From: Solirubrobacteraceae bacterium
Lineage (GTDB): Bacteria > Actinomycetota > Thermoleophilia > Solirubrobacterales > Solirubrobacteraceae
Length of the DNA stretch: 64,000 nt
Reading direction: 5' to 3'
Assembly: GCA_030447275.1 (NCBI GenBank)
Contig: JAUJPF010000011.1
Location: 18,254 to 82,253, forward strand
Shown here: piece by piece, positions 25,651-34,356 of the stretch
How positions within the stretch are numbered: the first letter of the stretch is position 1
Layout: each line of letters starts with the position of its first letter
Notes under the pieces: model-generated
What the model saw: the letters and a program-made list of their open reading frames with translations, nothing else
The model's database searches: none
Told to the model about the DNA's origin: nothing
Position numbers and translations under genes: made by a program

Positions 25651-25840
25651 CATGCGCAGCATGCGCCGCGTCCTCCTCCTTGCCCTCGCCGTGTCGGTGC
25701 ACGGGCCCGCGGCCTCCGCCTGCGCCATGCCACCGTCCGAGCGGGAACGTCGCGGTGGCCTCCCCGGTTGCTCCTCCCAACGAACCCCCGTGGAATCTCA
25801 GGCGGCGCTACTCTGCGCGTCCCGTCTCCAGCGGGTCCTC

Positions 25841-25930
25841 GGAGGGGTGCCGGAGTGGTTGAACGGGGCGGTCTCGAAAACCGTTGTAGCGGCAACCCCG
25901 CTACCGAGGGTTCGAATCCCTCCCCCTCCG
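25841..25930 (+). tRNA. tRNA-Ser (anticodon CGA)
   Basis: A 90-base serine tRNA. The acceptor stem is GGAGGGG with CCCCTCC at 25923-25929 and discriminator G. The anticodon stem-loop GCGGT-CTCGAAA-ACCGT places CGA at the anticodon, decoding UCG. A long variable arm GTAGCGG-CAAC-CCCGCTAC is diagnostic for serine, and the T arm is GAGGGTTCGAATCCCTC. No CCA is encoded. Its 3' half from the anticodon loop onward recurs three times downstream, so it served as chromosomal attachment site for integrating elements. Confidence 0.95.
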
Positions 25931-25934
25931 CTCA

Positions 25935-25989
25935 AGCACAGTGATTCTCAGCAGCCATCGGGATTTTCGCCTAGCTGCTGACCTGTGCT
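25935..25989. terminator. Nested inverted repeat just after tRNA-Ser
   Basis: Two nested perfect stems, AGCACAG (25935-25941) with CTGTGCT (25983-25989) and CAGCAGC (25949-25955) with GCTGCTG (25974-25980), surround an AT-richer loop containing ATTTTCG. It could terminate the tRNA transcript or be part of the element's attachment-site architecture. There is no T-run after the outer arm, so a classical intrinsic terminator is not certain. Confidence 0.45.
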
Positions 25990-26045
25990 CGGGAGCAGTC
26001 GCTGAGCCGCTGGAGGGCGCTCAAGACCGCCTCGTTGGGGTGCGG

Positions 26046-26067
26046 ACTTCCCCAAGACTTCCCCAAG
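26046..26067. repeat. Tandem ACTTCCCCAAG repeat, putative integrase arm sites
   Basis: Two adjacent copies of ACTTCCCCAAG (26046-26056 and 26057-26067) lie about 115 bp after the tRNA and before the excisionase gene. The same motif recurs at 43413, 43639 (with a second, slightly shortened copy) and 55977, in each case near a tRNA-Ser 3' copy. Short direct repeats flanking a tRNA-based core are how arm-type binding sites of tyrosine recombinases are arranged; binding here is inferred. Confidence 0.55.
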
Positions 26068-26126
26068 GCTCGGATCCCGGTCCGGCCGCGGGGTGGGGAG
26101 TCGGACGTTCCGCGCGACGTAGTGGC

Positions 26127-26378
26127 ATGGCCGCCACGCGCCGCGCGATCGAGGACCGGAGCGAACAGCCTGTCGGCGCCGCGTTCGGTCGCCTCGCGCT
26201 CTCGAAGTGCGAGGCGGCGGACGCCCTCGGCGTCAGCGTCGACTTCCTCGAGGAGCACGTGATGCCCGAGCTGCGCATCGTCCGCCGCGGTCGCCGGAGG
26301 CTGATCCCGGTCCGCGAGCTGGAGCGCTGGCTCGAGGAGAACGCTGCTCGCGTCGTGGAGGGCCGCCGCAGCGCCTGA
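26127..26378 (+). CDS. Excisionase-like small HTH DNA-binding protein
   Basis: An 83-residue protein from ATG 26127. The core LSKCEAADALGVSVDFLEEHV ... IVRRGRRRLIPVRELERWLEE is the winged-helix MerR/AlpA-type fold of excisionase-family (HTH_17) proteins. Such proteins bend attachment-site DNA and steer integrase toward excision, or act as regulators. It is directly upstream (34 bp) of an integrase gene and next to the tRNA att site, which fits an xis role. The partner integrase is truncated. Confidence 0.8.
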   Translation: MAATRRAIEDRSEQPVGAAFGRLALSKCEAADALGVSVDFLEEHVMPELRIVRRGRRRLIPVRELERWLEENAARVVEGRRSA

Positions 26379-26412
26379 GGGCGAGTGTCCACCACTCGTC
26401 CGAGGAGGCCTC

Positions 26413-27009
26413 ATGGCCGGCACGACCAGCAGGAACCGCAACAACGGGATCGAGACCCGCCACAGCCCAAGCTGCCCCAGCGCCCGCGGCGCGCGGTGCA
26501 AGTGCACGCCGAAGTACCGCGCCGTCGTCTACAGCCGGCGCGAGAAGCGGCGGCTGACGAAGACGTTCCGGACGAAGGCAGAGGCGAAGGCGTGGCGGGC
26601 GGATGCGCAGGTCGCGCTGCGGAGCGGGACGCGGAGCGGCGCGAAGTCCTCGACGTTGTCGGTCGTCGCGGCGGCCTGGCTCGCTGGCGCCGCGGACGGC
26701 TCGATCCGGAACCGCTCCGGCGACGTCTACAAGCCGAGCGTGATCCGCGGCTACGAGCAGGCGCTGCGCCTGCGCGTGCTCCCGGAGCTCGGGGCGTTGA
26801 CGCTCGTCGAGATCCAGCGCGCGGATCTCCAGGCGTTCGTCGATCGGCTCCTCGAGGACGAGTACGACCCGTCGACGATCCGCAACACGCTGCTGCCGGT
26901 CCGCGCGATCTTCCGCCGCGCGGTCGCGCGCGGCGAGGTATGGGGCTCTGGTCGTGATGGAGAGCAAACCGCCACAAGTCGAGGCGCGCTCCGCGCTGGG
27001 CCCCGATGA
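26413..27009 (+). pseudogene. Tyrosine recombinase (integrase), truncated to N-terminal domains
   Basis: The frame begins with an arm-binding-type domain (CKCTPKYRAVVYSRREKRRL, then KTFRTKAEAKAWRADAQVAL). The core-binding SAM-like domain follows: LGALTLVEIQRADLQAFVDRL and STIRNTLLPVRAIFRRAVARGEV. Family similarity stops near 26940; the rest to 27009 is unrelated, and no catalytic domain (R...HxxR...Y) follows. A foreign segment with the LVIVD gene begins at that point, so the catalytic half was lost by deletion or insertion. The product cannot recombine DNA. Confidence 0.85.
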
Positions 27010-27073
27010 TGAACCGGCGTCATCCGCGCCAAATCGAGCTACGATCGCCACAAGTCAAACGAAGGGAACTGGG

Positions 27074-29749
27074 ATGACATCCGCTTCGATGACATCCGCT
27101 TCGGGTGTGAAGGGTGTTTGGGGCGTGCTAGCCGCTGCCGTGCTGTCGCTCGGGTTCGCTGCTCCAGCGGCGGCGCATCGCGACAACCAAGACGGCGAGG
27201 CCACCGGACACCTTGCCCCGGTTCAGAAGAACGTCGAGTTGGTTGGGAAGCTCGACCTGTTCGAGGACAGGGAGCAGCCCGGACGGATTGCGGACGTGTC
27301 GTCCTTCGGCAACTACGCGTACCTGGGCGCCTTCGCCTCCCCCAACTGCGAGAACGGCGGGGTCTACGTGGTCAACATCGCGGACCCGCGGGCTCCGCGG
27401 GAGGTGGACTTCATCCCCACCTCAGACCCGACTAGCTTCGTGGGCGAGGGCGTGCAGGTCCTCAACATGAACACGGAGTTCTTCAGGGGCCCGGTCCTCA
27501 TCTACAACAACGAGACCTGCGCTCCGTTCGGGGGCCCGGTCCTCGGTGACGACCCGCGCCTCGGATTCGCTGGTCCCGGCGGCGCGACGCTGGTGGACGT
27601 CCGCGACCCGGAGAACTGGAAGAAGCTCGCGGATCACGTGGGCGACACCGACCTTCCGCCGCCGGGTGCGTTGTCGTCGGGAACGCCGCACAACAGCCAC
27701 AGCGCGTTCGGGTGGCAGCAGGGCGACAAGGCGTACATGGCCGTCGTGGACAACGGCGAGCTGGGCGAGACCGACATCGACGTCTTCGACATCACGAACC
27801 CGGCCGCTCCCAGGATGATCGCCGAGACCGGCATGGCAAAGTGGCCGAAGCAGGACTGCAACCCCGACGGCGCGGACGACGACTGCCCCTCGGTCGTCCA
27901 GGAGGATCCGCCGCCGAACGGCAACAACCCCTTCATCCACGACTTCGTCGTGAAGAAGGTCGGGGACCGATACCTCTTGCTCGGCTCCTACTGGGACGGC
28001 GGCTACGTCGTCCTCGACGTCACCGACCCGGCCAAGCCGGTCTTCCTCCGCGACACCGACTTCGGCGCCGTCGAGCCCTTCTCCACGGAGCTGGGGCTCG
28101 GCGCGGGCGTCACGCCCGAGGGCAACGCCCACCAGGCCGAGTTCAACCACGACAACAGCATGTTCATCGGCGCCGACGAGGACTTCGGCCCTTTCCGCTT
28201 CCTGGGTACGATCACGTCCGGCACGTTCAGCGGCGACACGTTCACCGGCACGGAGGGGAGCGCCACGCCGCCGATCGACCGCGAGGAGGGCCTCGACGGG
28301 CCGACCCAGTTCATCGGACAGGGCTGCGGAACCGGGACGCCCGCACCCTCGCCGAACCACATCGCGCTGATGGAGCGGGGAGGCTGCACCTTCTCGATCA
28401 AGGTGCAGACGGCCGACGCGCTCGGGTACAAGGCGGCGGTCATCTTCAACGACAAGGCGACCGATGCGCCGAACTGCGACGCGCAGCTCTTCATGCTGGC
28501 GATCGGCAACATCCCGTCAGTGTTCGTCGGGCGCTCGACGGGCCTGAAGCTTCTGAAGACGGACCCGGGCGCGAACTCGTGCGACACGCCCACGCCGTCC
28601 GCCCCGCGGCCGGGCGAGAGCTTCACCCTGGACGCCGATTTCGACGGGTGGGGATACCTCCACCTCTACGACGCGAACACGATGGAGGCGATCGACCACT
28701 ACGCGCTCCCCGAGGCGCTGGACGAGTCGAAGGCCGACGGCTTCGGCGATCTCTCCGTCCATGAGGTCGCGATGGACCCCAGCCAGAACCGCGCCTACAT
28801 CTCGTACTACTCCGGCGGGTTCCGCGTGCTCGACTTCAGCCGCGAGGGCGGGATTCAGGAGGTCGGCGCCTTCATCGACGACGGCGGCAACAACATCTGG
28901 GGTGTCGAGGTCCACACAACCCCGGAGGGCGAGCAGCTCGTGCTCGCCAGCGACCGCGACAGCGGCCTCTACATCTTCCGGTCGCCGCCGCCGCCGGAGG
29001 CCCCGCCCGCGGACGACGGCAGGAACGACCAGGCGCCACCGCAGCCGACGGCGACGCCTCCGGCGACGCCTCCGGCGACCCAGACGACGAAGGCGCCGAC
29101 GGCGTGCGCGTCGCGTGCGGGCTTCCTCAGGACGGGGACGGCGCTCGCCAACCGCAGGCGCAACGTGCGGCTGCGCTTCACCCGCCGCTTCGACACGACC
29201 GTCGACATCGACGTCTTCCAGGTCTCGCGCCGGAACCGGATCATCACGCGCGAATCGCGCGTGGCGGTGTTCGGCGACCGGAAGGAGGACGTCGTCTGGA
29301 ACGGGCGGAGCAACAACGGGAAGAAGGTCCGCGACGGCGTCTTCTTCGTCCGGTTCCGCGGCGAGGGCGTGGCTCGCCGCGACTGGCGCCGGCACACGCT
29401 GGTGCGCAAGCGCGGGCGCTTCTACGAGCGCAAGACGTTCTACCGCCCGGACTCGTGCGGGTTCCTGTCGAGCGCCAAGCTGTACCGGCCGGTGTTCGGC
29501 GGACAGCAGCGGTATCCGCTGCGCGTGGCCTTCCGGGTCTCGCGGCGGGCGAACGTGACGATCACCGTCCGGCGCGGCAAGAGGATCGTGGAGCGGATCC
29601 AGCGCAACCGGGTGAGCAAGCGCCGCACCCACCGCGTCCTGTTCCGCGAGAGCGGCCGCGAGTGGGCGCGCGGCATGTACCGCGTGACGATCACCGCCAA
29701 GACGCGCGGCCGCCGCGCGTCGGCGACGCTGTACTCGGAGCGGCTGTAG
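27074..29749 (+). CDS. Large secreted LVIVD-repeat protein with PA domain and C-terminal FlgD-like domains
   Basis: An 891-residue protein from ATG 27074 with a ribosome site GAAGGGA upstream. A signal peptide ends near AAPAAAHRD. The body (about 50-640) is LVIVD-like propeller repeats (GGVYVVNIADPRAPREV, GGYVVLDVTDPAKPVFL, GGFRVLDFSREGG). A protease-associated-type insert sits in the middle (NHIALMERGGCTFSIKVQ, KAAVIFND). A Pro/Thr linker (about 680-710) leads to two FlgD-Ig-like segments, the first with the marker VVWNGRSNNGKKVRDGVFFV. No catalytic residues are seen; a surface binding role is likely. The first 15 bases are tandemly duplicated (27074-27103), giving two in-frame starts. Confidence 0.8.
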   Translation: MTSASMTSASGVKGVWGVLAAAVLSLGFAAPAAAHRDNQDGEATGHLAPVQKNVELVGKLDLFEDREQPGRIADVSSFGNYAYLGAFASPNCENGGVYVVNIADPRAPREVDFIPTSDPTSFVGEGVQVLNMNTEFFRGPVLIYNNETCAPFGGPVLGDDPRLGFAGPGGATLVDVRDPENWKKLADHVGDTDLPPPGALSSGTPHNSHSAFGWQQGDKAYMAVVDNGELGETDIDVFDITNPAAPRMIAETGMAKWPKQDCNPDGADDDCPSVVQEDPPPNGNNPFIHDFVVKKVGDRYLLLGSYWDGGYVVLDVTDPAKPVFLRDTDFGAVEPFSTELGLGAGVTPEGNAHQAEFNHDNSMFIGADEDFGPFRFLGTITSGTFSGDTFTGTEGSATPPIDREEGLDGPTQFIGQGCGTGTPAPSPNHIALMERGGCTFSIKVQTADALGYKAAVIFNDKATDAPNCDAQLFMLAIGNIPSVFVGRSTGLKLLKTDPGANSCDTPTPSAPRPGESFTLDADFDGWGYLHLYDANTMEAIDHYALPEALDESKADGFGDLSVHEVAMDPSQNRAYISYYSGGFRVLDFSREGGIQEVGAFIDDGGNNIWGVEVHTTPEGEQLVLASDRDSGLYIFRSPPPPEAPPADDGRNDQAPPQPTATPPATPPATQTTKAPTACASRAGFLRTGTALANRRRNVRLRFTRRFDTTVDIDVFQVSRRNRIITRESRVAVFGDRKEDVVWNGRSNNGKKVRDGVFFVRFRGEGVARRDWRRHTLVRKRGRFYERKTFYRPDSCGFLSSAKLYRPVFGGQQRYPLRVAFRVSRRANVTITVRRGKRIVERIQRNRVSKRRTHRVLFRESGREWARGMYRVTITAKTRGRRASATLYSERL

Positions 29750-29760
29750 GAGGACGGGGT

Positions 29761-29792
29761 CGCGGGGCGCCGGGCTGCACGGGCGCCCCGCG
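29761..29792 (+). terminator. Hairpin after the LVIVD gene
   Basis: A perfect 11-bp inverted repeat, CGCGGGGCGCC at 29761-29771 and GGCGCCCCGCG at 29782-29792, with a 10-base loop lies 12 bp after the stop at 29749. No T-run follows, as is common for high-GC actinobacterial terminators. Confidence 0.6.
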
Positions 29793-29969
29793 GCCTCGCC
29801 GGCGCGGCGAATCAGACAGCAAGCGTGCGTGAGTCCCGGTTCCGGAAGCGCTGCCGCTTCTGGTCGTTCCTGTGCGCTGCGGGTGGCCGGCGGTCGCGCT
29901 GCCCCCGTCGCGCGGCGGCTGCTCCCCCGATAGCGCTCGGCGTCCGGGGTCGGCGGGGCCATCCGTCCT

Positions 29970-30354
29970 ATGACTTCCTTCTCCGACAGCACCGAACGGG
30001 CCGCGGCTGGCGGCCCGATGTTCGGCGACCCGAACCCGACCGCCGAGCCGTATCTCGGCGAGCGCCCGATCGGACCCGTACGACGACGGCTTCGACACGG
30101 ACGAGCAGCCGCTCGTCTATCCCGACCTGCCGCCGGACGACGGGTACGGACCGCAGGCCACGCCTGAACAAGCTGCGTACGTCGGGCGCGCGGAAGCTGG
30201 CACAGCAGGACTACGTCGTTGGAGAGGCCGAGCGCCTTGTTCAGGAGTTCCCGGAGCTCGGGCGAAGCTCGAGCGGCTTCGCGAGGTCGCGCTTGACGTC
30301 GGCCAAGGAACCATCACCGAGGTTCTGAAGCACGTAGTGACGGGCGGGCTGTAG
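29970..30354 (+). pseudogene. Small hypothetical protein gene with one frameshift
   Basis: The frame starts at ATG 29970 (TSFSDSTERAAAGGPMFGDP ... LGERPIGP) and shifts near 30070. A second frame then continues with YDDGFDTDEQPLVYPDLPPD, ATPEQAAYVGRAEAG and a C-terminal LERLREVALDVGQGTITEVL before the TAG at 30352-30354. Together they give about 128 residues of an acidic, Pro-rich protein I do not recognise. It lies in the element between the LVIVD gene and the partition genes and could be an accessory plasmid or element protein. Confidence 0.5.
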
Positions 30355-30711
30355 GGCTCCACGTGAAGCGTTTTCGGAAGCGGCAGACCGCAGAACGGCA
30401 CTCGGCGAGGAACGGCGAGACGCGGCGGATGTCCCGCCGTTGCTGGCAATCAGCGGCGCGTCGTAGGAGAACGCAGCGGCCCGGTTGACTTCACACGACG
30501 CGGAGCAGCGGCTCGGGCGTGGTCCGCTCTCGTGCCTGCGCGCAACGCGATGACTGGCTCAGCTAGCCGGGAGAGGAGCCGTCTGGGCTCGATGCGGAAC
30601 GACCTGGGCGTCAGCGGGAACGTGTGGCGCAGCCGCACGGAGTCGGGGAGGGGCCGGCAAGCCGGCAAGCGACCTAGCCGTCAGGTGCGTTGTCGAGTCG
30701 GGAGGTCGACG
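30355..30711. other. Non-coding stretch upstream of parA
   Basis: No convincing gene is visible. The stretch contains a short direct repeat GCCGGCAA-GCCGGCAA near 30656-30671 and the ribosome site GGGAGG just before the parA TTG. In partition modules such a region may hold the promoter and centromere-like sites, but no iterated operator array is seen. Confidence 0.4.
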
Positions 30712-31490
30712 TTGACGAGGGTGATCGCGATCAGCTCGCAGAAGGGCGGGATCGGCAAGACGACGACGGCAGCGAACCTCGCGGTGGCGTGGGGCGCGAT
30801 GGGACGGCGTGTGCTCGCCATCGACCTCGATCCGCAGTTCGCGCTGACGCGCAGGTTCGGCATCGCGCCGACGGAGGCGCCGGCGACGGCGTTCGAACTG
30901 CTGGCGGGCGGCGGCCGACTGGCTGATGGCGTCCTGTTCGGCATCGCGCCCGGCCTGGACCTCGTGGCGGGCCGGCGCGAGCTCGCGCGTCTCGAGCTGT
31001 CGCTCGCGGGGGAGCACCACCGGGAGCGCTTCCTCAGCGAGCTGCTCCGTGGGGCGATCGAGCCGTGGGACGACGTCGTCATCGACTGCGCGCCGAGCCT
31101 GGGTCTCCTCACGGTGAACGCGATGGTGGCGGCGGACGAGGTGTTCGTCCCGGTCGACATGACCGACGAGGGCGCGCTCCAGGGCGCGGCGGAGGTCAGA
31201 GCGATCGTCGAGCAGCTCGGCCGCCACTGCGACGTCGCGATCCGGGCGCTCGTTCGGACGATGGTCGACCCGCGCCGGATCGTCTACCAGCGGATGAACG
31301 AGGGGCTCCTCGACCTCGGTCTGCCGGTGGCCGTCGCGCAGATCCCGCTGACGGCGGCGTTCCAGAACGCGGCGGCGGAGCGGCTTCCTTTGCCGCGTTC
31401 TGCTGGCAGCCGAACAGCCGCGGAGCGCTCGCCTACCGGCGGCTCGCGCTCGAGCTGCTCCCCGTCGCGCCGGCGAGTGCGGTCGGATGA
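30712..31490 (+). CDS. ParA-type partition ATPase, frameshifted near the C-terminus
   Basis: About 259 residues from TTG 30712, chosen because GGGAGG lies 6 bp upstream; GTG 30721 is possible. The deviant Walker A is SSQKGGIGKTTTAANLA, Walker A'/switch is DLDPQFALT, and Walker B is DDVVIDCAPSLG. It would segregate an element or plasmid by ATP-driven patterning on the nucleoid. After AAAERLPL (about 31390) the family-like sequence continues in the -1 frame as AFCWQPNSRGALAYRRLALELL and stops at 31490, overlapping the ATG of the next gene (ATGA). One lost T in the CTTCCTTTGCC run explains this. Uncorrected, the frame runs on with unrelated sequence. Confidence 0.85.
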
Positions 31491-31777
31491 CGGGCCGCCG
31501 CAAGCTCAGCGCCGTCGACGATCCGCTCGCGCTCGGCGGTGCGGTGTCGGCGCCGCCGCGGCCGGTCGCCCCCGCGACTCCGGGTCGCGACCTACCGGCC
31601 CTGTTCGTCCGGCTCCCGGTCGAGCAGACGGAAGCGCTTGCCCGAGCGGCGTTCGAGCTCAAGGTGCACAAGCGCGAGCTCGTCGCCGCGCTCGCGGCGC
31701 GTCACGTCTCGACGACTCCCGAAGGCCTCGCGGCGCTGCGGGAGCTCGTCGAGGACTTCCGCCGGCTATCCGCCTAG
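31487..31777 (+). CDS. Small partition-associated protein (ParB-like role, possible RHH)
   Basis: A 96-residue protein whose ATG overlaps the parA stop, so the two are coupled. A disordered Pro/Ala-rich N-terminus precedes a compact C-terminal part: LFVRLPVEQTEALARAAFEL, then KVHKRELVAALAARHV. The strand-helix-helix layout resembles ribbon-helix-helix DNA-binding proteins that act as ParB with plasmid ParAs. The name is inferred from position and fold pattern, not from a specific signature. Confidence 0.6.
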   Translation: MTGRRKLSAVDDPLALGGAVSAPPRPVAPATPGRDLPALFVRLPVEQTEALARAAFELKVHKRELVAALAARHVSTTPEGLAALRELVEDFRRLSA

Positions 31778-32337
31778 CCGGCTGTCGCGCTTGCGACCTT
31801 GCGCTGCCGCTCGCCGCGCTTCGGCGCGCAGCTCGTCCCTCGGACGTGGCTGCGCGCGCGGCGGAGGTACCGGTCGACCGCGGTTCGGGTGACGCCCATC
31901 AGCTCGGCGATCTCCTCGTACGAGTAGCCGGCGATGTGGAGGACGAACGCGCGCCGGTGGCGCGCCTTCAGCGTGATCAGGTTCTCGAGCGCCTCGTGCG
32001 CCTCGAACGTCGCGTCGTCGTGGGTTGCGAGTGCGGTCACGGTCTCGGCCAGGACTCCGCTGCGGTGGTCGTCGAGGTCCTCGATGAACGGGAGGTGCCG
32101 GCGGTCGAGGCGGTCCCGACGGACGGCCTCGCGGATCGCGACGACGACGAGCCAGCCGCGGATGGTCGGCCGCCGCTCGGGGTCGTAGCGCAGCAGCGCG
32201 AGCCACGCGTCCGCGCACGCGTCCTCGATGTTCGCCGCGCTGGTGTTGACGGCGCGGCGGACCGTGCGCTGCAGCTCGGCATGGAAGACGGAGAACAGCT
32301 TGGCGTCGTCGCCCTGAAGCGTGCGCTGCTCGACCAC
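31774..32337 (-). CDS. Sigma-70-family (ECF-like) RNA polymerase sigma factor
   Basis: A 187-residue protein from GTG 32337, supported by GGGAGG 6 bp upstream. The region-2-like part is SAANIEDACADAWLALLRYD followed by a helix ending REAVRRDRL. Region 4 is LKARHRRAFVLHIAGYSYEE then IAELMGVTRTAVDRYLRRAR, a clear -35-binding helix-turn-helix. It is convergent with the partition genes; the stops overlap. A sigma factor on a mobile element could direct transcription of element genes. No adjacent anti-sigma gene is seen. Confidence 0.75.
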   Translation of the reverse strand: MVEQRTLQGDDAKLFSVFHAELQRTVRRAVNTSAANIEDACADAWLALLRYDPERRPTIRGWLVVVAIREAVRRDRLDRRHLPFIEDLDDHRSGVLAETVTALATHDDATFEAHEALENLITLKARHRRAFVLHIAGYSYEEIAELMGVTRTAVDRYLRRARSHVRGTSCAPKRGERQRKVASATAG

Positions 32338-32482
32338 GAGAAGCCTCCCGGCTCGTGGTCCCGCCCGGCGCGGGACCGATCCCCGCGTCCCACGCACGGC
32401 GAAGCCGTGCCATCGTGGGCGGGGTCGACCCGCGCCGGCGCGGTCGGCGCTCATCACGCGCGGCGGTCAGCGCTACGAAGGC

Positions 32483-32818
32483 CTAGCGAGACTCGCCGTA
32501 GACGGTGAGGAACCGGTCGAACGCAGCTTTCGCCTCAGCCATCTCCTTCGCGGTGCCGGAGAGTCGCCGGCGACCTCTGCGGGTGAGCTTGTAGACGCGC
32601 TTGCGCGGCCCGCCATCAGCAGACGGCTTCCACTCTGAGCTGACGCAGCTATCAGCTTCGAGCTCGCGCAGCGTCCTGTAGATGCCGGCGTTGTCGACTT
32701 TGACCCCGTGCTCTAACAGTCGGCGGCTCATCTCGTACCCGTGCGCTGGGCGGCCGCGCAGCAGGAGTAGCAGCCACGCTCTGAGGACGTTGGCCGGCTG
32801 CGTGGAGACCGCGGACAT
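32483..32818 (-). CDS. PadR-family transcriptional regulator
   Basis: A 111-residue winged-helix protein. LRAWLLLLLRGRPAHGYEM, then GIYRTLRELEADSCVSSEW and RKRVYKLTRRGRRRL, follow the PadR pattern, with a short C-terminal dimerisation helix. PadR proteins repress nearby genes and respond to phenolics, drugs or stress. The target may be itself or the adjacent sigma gene. It sits beside a decayed integrase fragment. Confidence 0.82.
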   Translation of the reverse strand: MSAVSTQPANVLRAWLLLLLRGRPAHGYEMSRRLLEHGVKVDNAGIYRTLRELEADSCVSSEWKPSADGGPRKRVYKLTRRGRRRLSGTAKEMAEAKAAFDRFLTVYGESR

Positions 32819-32859
32819 TGCGCCTGGAGCTTTCGGTACGTGGTTCTAACAGATACCGA

Positions 32860-33110
32860 GTGGGCACAGGCACGGCGTACTGCCGCGACGACCGCATACA
32901 AGAACTTCGCGACGCTCGCGCAGGCGCAGGCGTGGAGGGCCGACGCGCAGGTCGCGCTGCGCAAGAGCGCCCTGTTCGCGGCGCGAGCGCGACGCTCGCC
33001 GAGACGGCTGACGCATGGCTCGCGGGCGCGACCGGGCTCCGGGTTGAACTCGCGGGGGTACGTCTCGAGCATCCGGTTGGCGACATTGCCGACGACTCGC
33101 TTCCCCCTCG
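32860..33110 (+). pseudogene. Second integrase remnant (N-terminal domain)
   Basis: Two frames together read like the integrase at 26413: AYKNFATLAQAQAWRADAQV with AQVALRKSAL in one, then SATLAETADAWLAGATG in another. They correspond to the KTFRTKAEAKAWRADAQVAL and LSVVAAAWLAGA parts of the better preserved copy. Both the start and everything after the core-binding region are missing. It marks an older insertion of a related element within element 1. Confidence 0.65.
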
Positions 33111-33227
33111 GTCGGGGTCGTGAGGCTGCTCGCCCCTCCGGCCGTCTCCAGCGTCCTAGGGATGCACCCAAAGCGCCTTCACCCAAGACGCCGCTCGATG
33201 AGGCCGGTGTCGCTGCGCTCGCGCCCG

Positions 33228-34325
33228 CTACTGCACCGGTCGTTGTGGATCGTCGAGCATCCTCGCAGTGTGGACCAGCGAGCGGTTGCGGCCGAGCCGC
33301 TTGGCGGCGTACATCGCCTCATCGGCGCGCTCGAGCAGCTGTTCGTGTGTGCGGCCATGCTTGGGGAACGACACGACGCCGAAGGAGATGGTCAGCGGCG
33401 GGTCGTCGGCGGCGAACGCGTCGGCGATACCGCGTCGCAGGCGCTCGGCCAGGACGTGGGCGCCTCGGGCGTCGGTCTCGGGGACGATCACCGCGAACTC
33501 CTCGCCGCCCAGGCGAGCGGCGGCGTCTGACGCGCGGTTGTCGTCCTGCAAGACGCTCGCGGCGCGCCTGAGTGCCCTGTCACCCGCGGGATGTCCGTGG
33601 CGATCGTTGACCTGTTTGAAGCAGTCGAGGTCCCCGATGACGAGGGAGAACGGGCGCTGCGTGCGCCGTGAGCGGCGGAGCTCGCTGGTGAACAGCTCAT
33701 CGAACCCGCGCCGGTTGAGCAGGCCGGTCAGCGGGTCTGTTCGCGCGGCATCGGCGAGACGCGCGATGAGGTTCAGGACGCGCTCGCGCAGCGCACCGAT
33801 GACGAGCGCCGCGACGAGAAGGCCGCCGACGGTCACCGTCCACAGCGTGACCGTCGCGCTCGATCCGGCGTCGTTCGCCAGGACCGCGGCGTAGAGAACG
33901 GCGATCCACGCGACCTGCAGCAGCGCTCGACGGCGCGCGAAGAAGAACGACGCGTACAGCACGATCCAGAGATACAGGGCCTGGATCCCCGTCCCGCTCT
34001 CGGCCCCCTCCTCGGCGAACAGCCGCGCTGCGGTCGCGAGCGCGGACGCATAGGCGGCCAGCACCTCGAAGCCGGCCATCGGCAGGGAGTCGAAGCGCAC
34101 CAGCACGAGGAGCGCGGCGGCGAAGCACCCCGCACTCACCGCGAGAAGACCCACTTCGCTGACGCGCTGGTCGTGAGGCAGCACGAGCACGAGCAGGACC
34201 AGCGCGCCTCCACCGAGGAACAGCCAGGCGCCCGTTCGTGCCAGCAGCGTGCGGTTCATCGGCGCATCGGGCGCGATTACGTCCTCACGCTCGAACCTCA
34301 GCCGCTCGACGAGCCGACGCACCAT
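33228..34325 (-). CDS. Membrane-bound diguanylate cyclase (GGDEF domain)
   Basis: A 365-residue protein from ATG 34325. Six hydrophobic helices (about residues 28-180) form an N-terminal membrane domain, followed by ARTDPLTGLLNRRGFDELF and the active-site loop ARLGGEEFAVIVPE (GGEEF variant, functional in the family), ending near FPKHGRTHEQLLERADEAMY. The conserved substrate-binding DLDCFKQVNDRHGH is intact. It makes cyclic di-GMP from two GTP. No RxxD inhibitory site is obvious. It lies in element 1 next to the wall-anchored PHP protein; the link is unclear. Confidence 0.9.
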   Translation of the reverse strand: MVRRLVERLRFEREDVIAPDAPMNRTLLARTGAWLFLGGGALVLLVLVLPHDQRVSEVGLLAVSAGCFAAALLVLVRFDSLPMAGFEVLAAYASALATAARLFAEEGAESGTGIQALYLWIVLYASFFFARRRALLQVAWIAVLYAAVLANDAGSSATVTLWTVTVGGLLVAALVIGALRERVLNLIARLADAARTDPLTGLLNRRGFDELFTSELRRSRRTQRPFSLVIGDLDCFKQVNDRHGHPAGDRALRRAASVLQDDNRASDAAARLGGEEFAVIVPETDARGAHVLAERLRRGIADAFAADDPPLTISFGVVSFPKHGRTHEQLLERADEAMYAAKRLGRNRSLVHTARMLDDPQRPVQ

Positions 34326-34356
34326 CGCGAACGCTAGGCAGACATCGGGATCGCGC

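Noticed and set aside
25568..25981. A + strand frame with a signal-peptide-like start (MRRVLLLALAVSVHGPAASA)
   Set aside because: It runs straight through the tRNA-Ser gene and is antisense to the LVIVD remnant. The hydrophobic start may be chance, although a truncated gene cannot be fully excluded.
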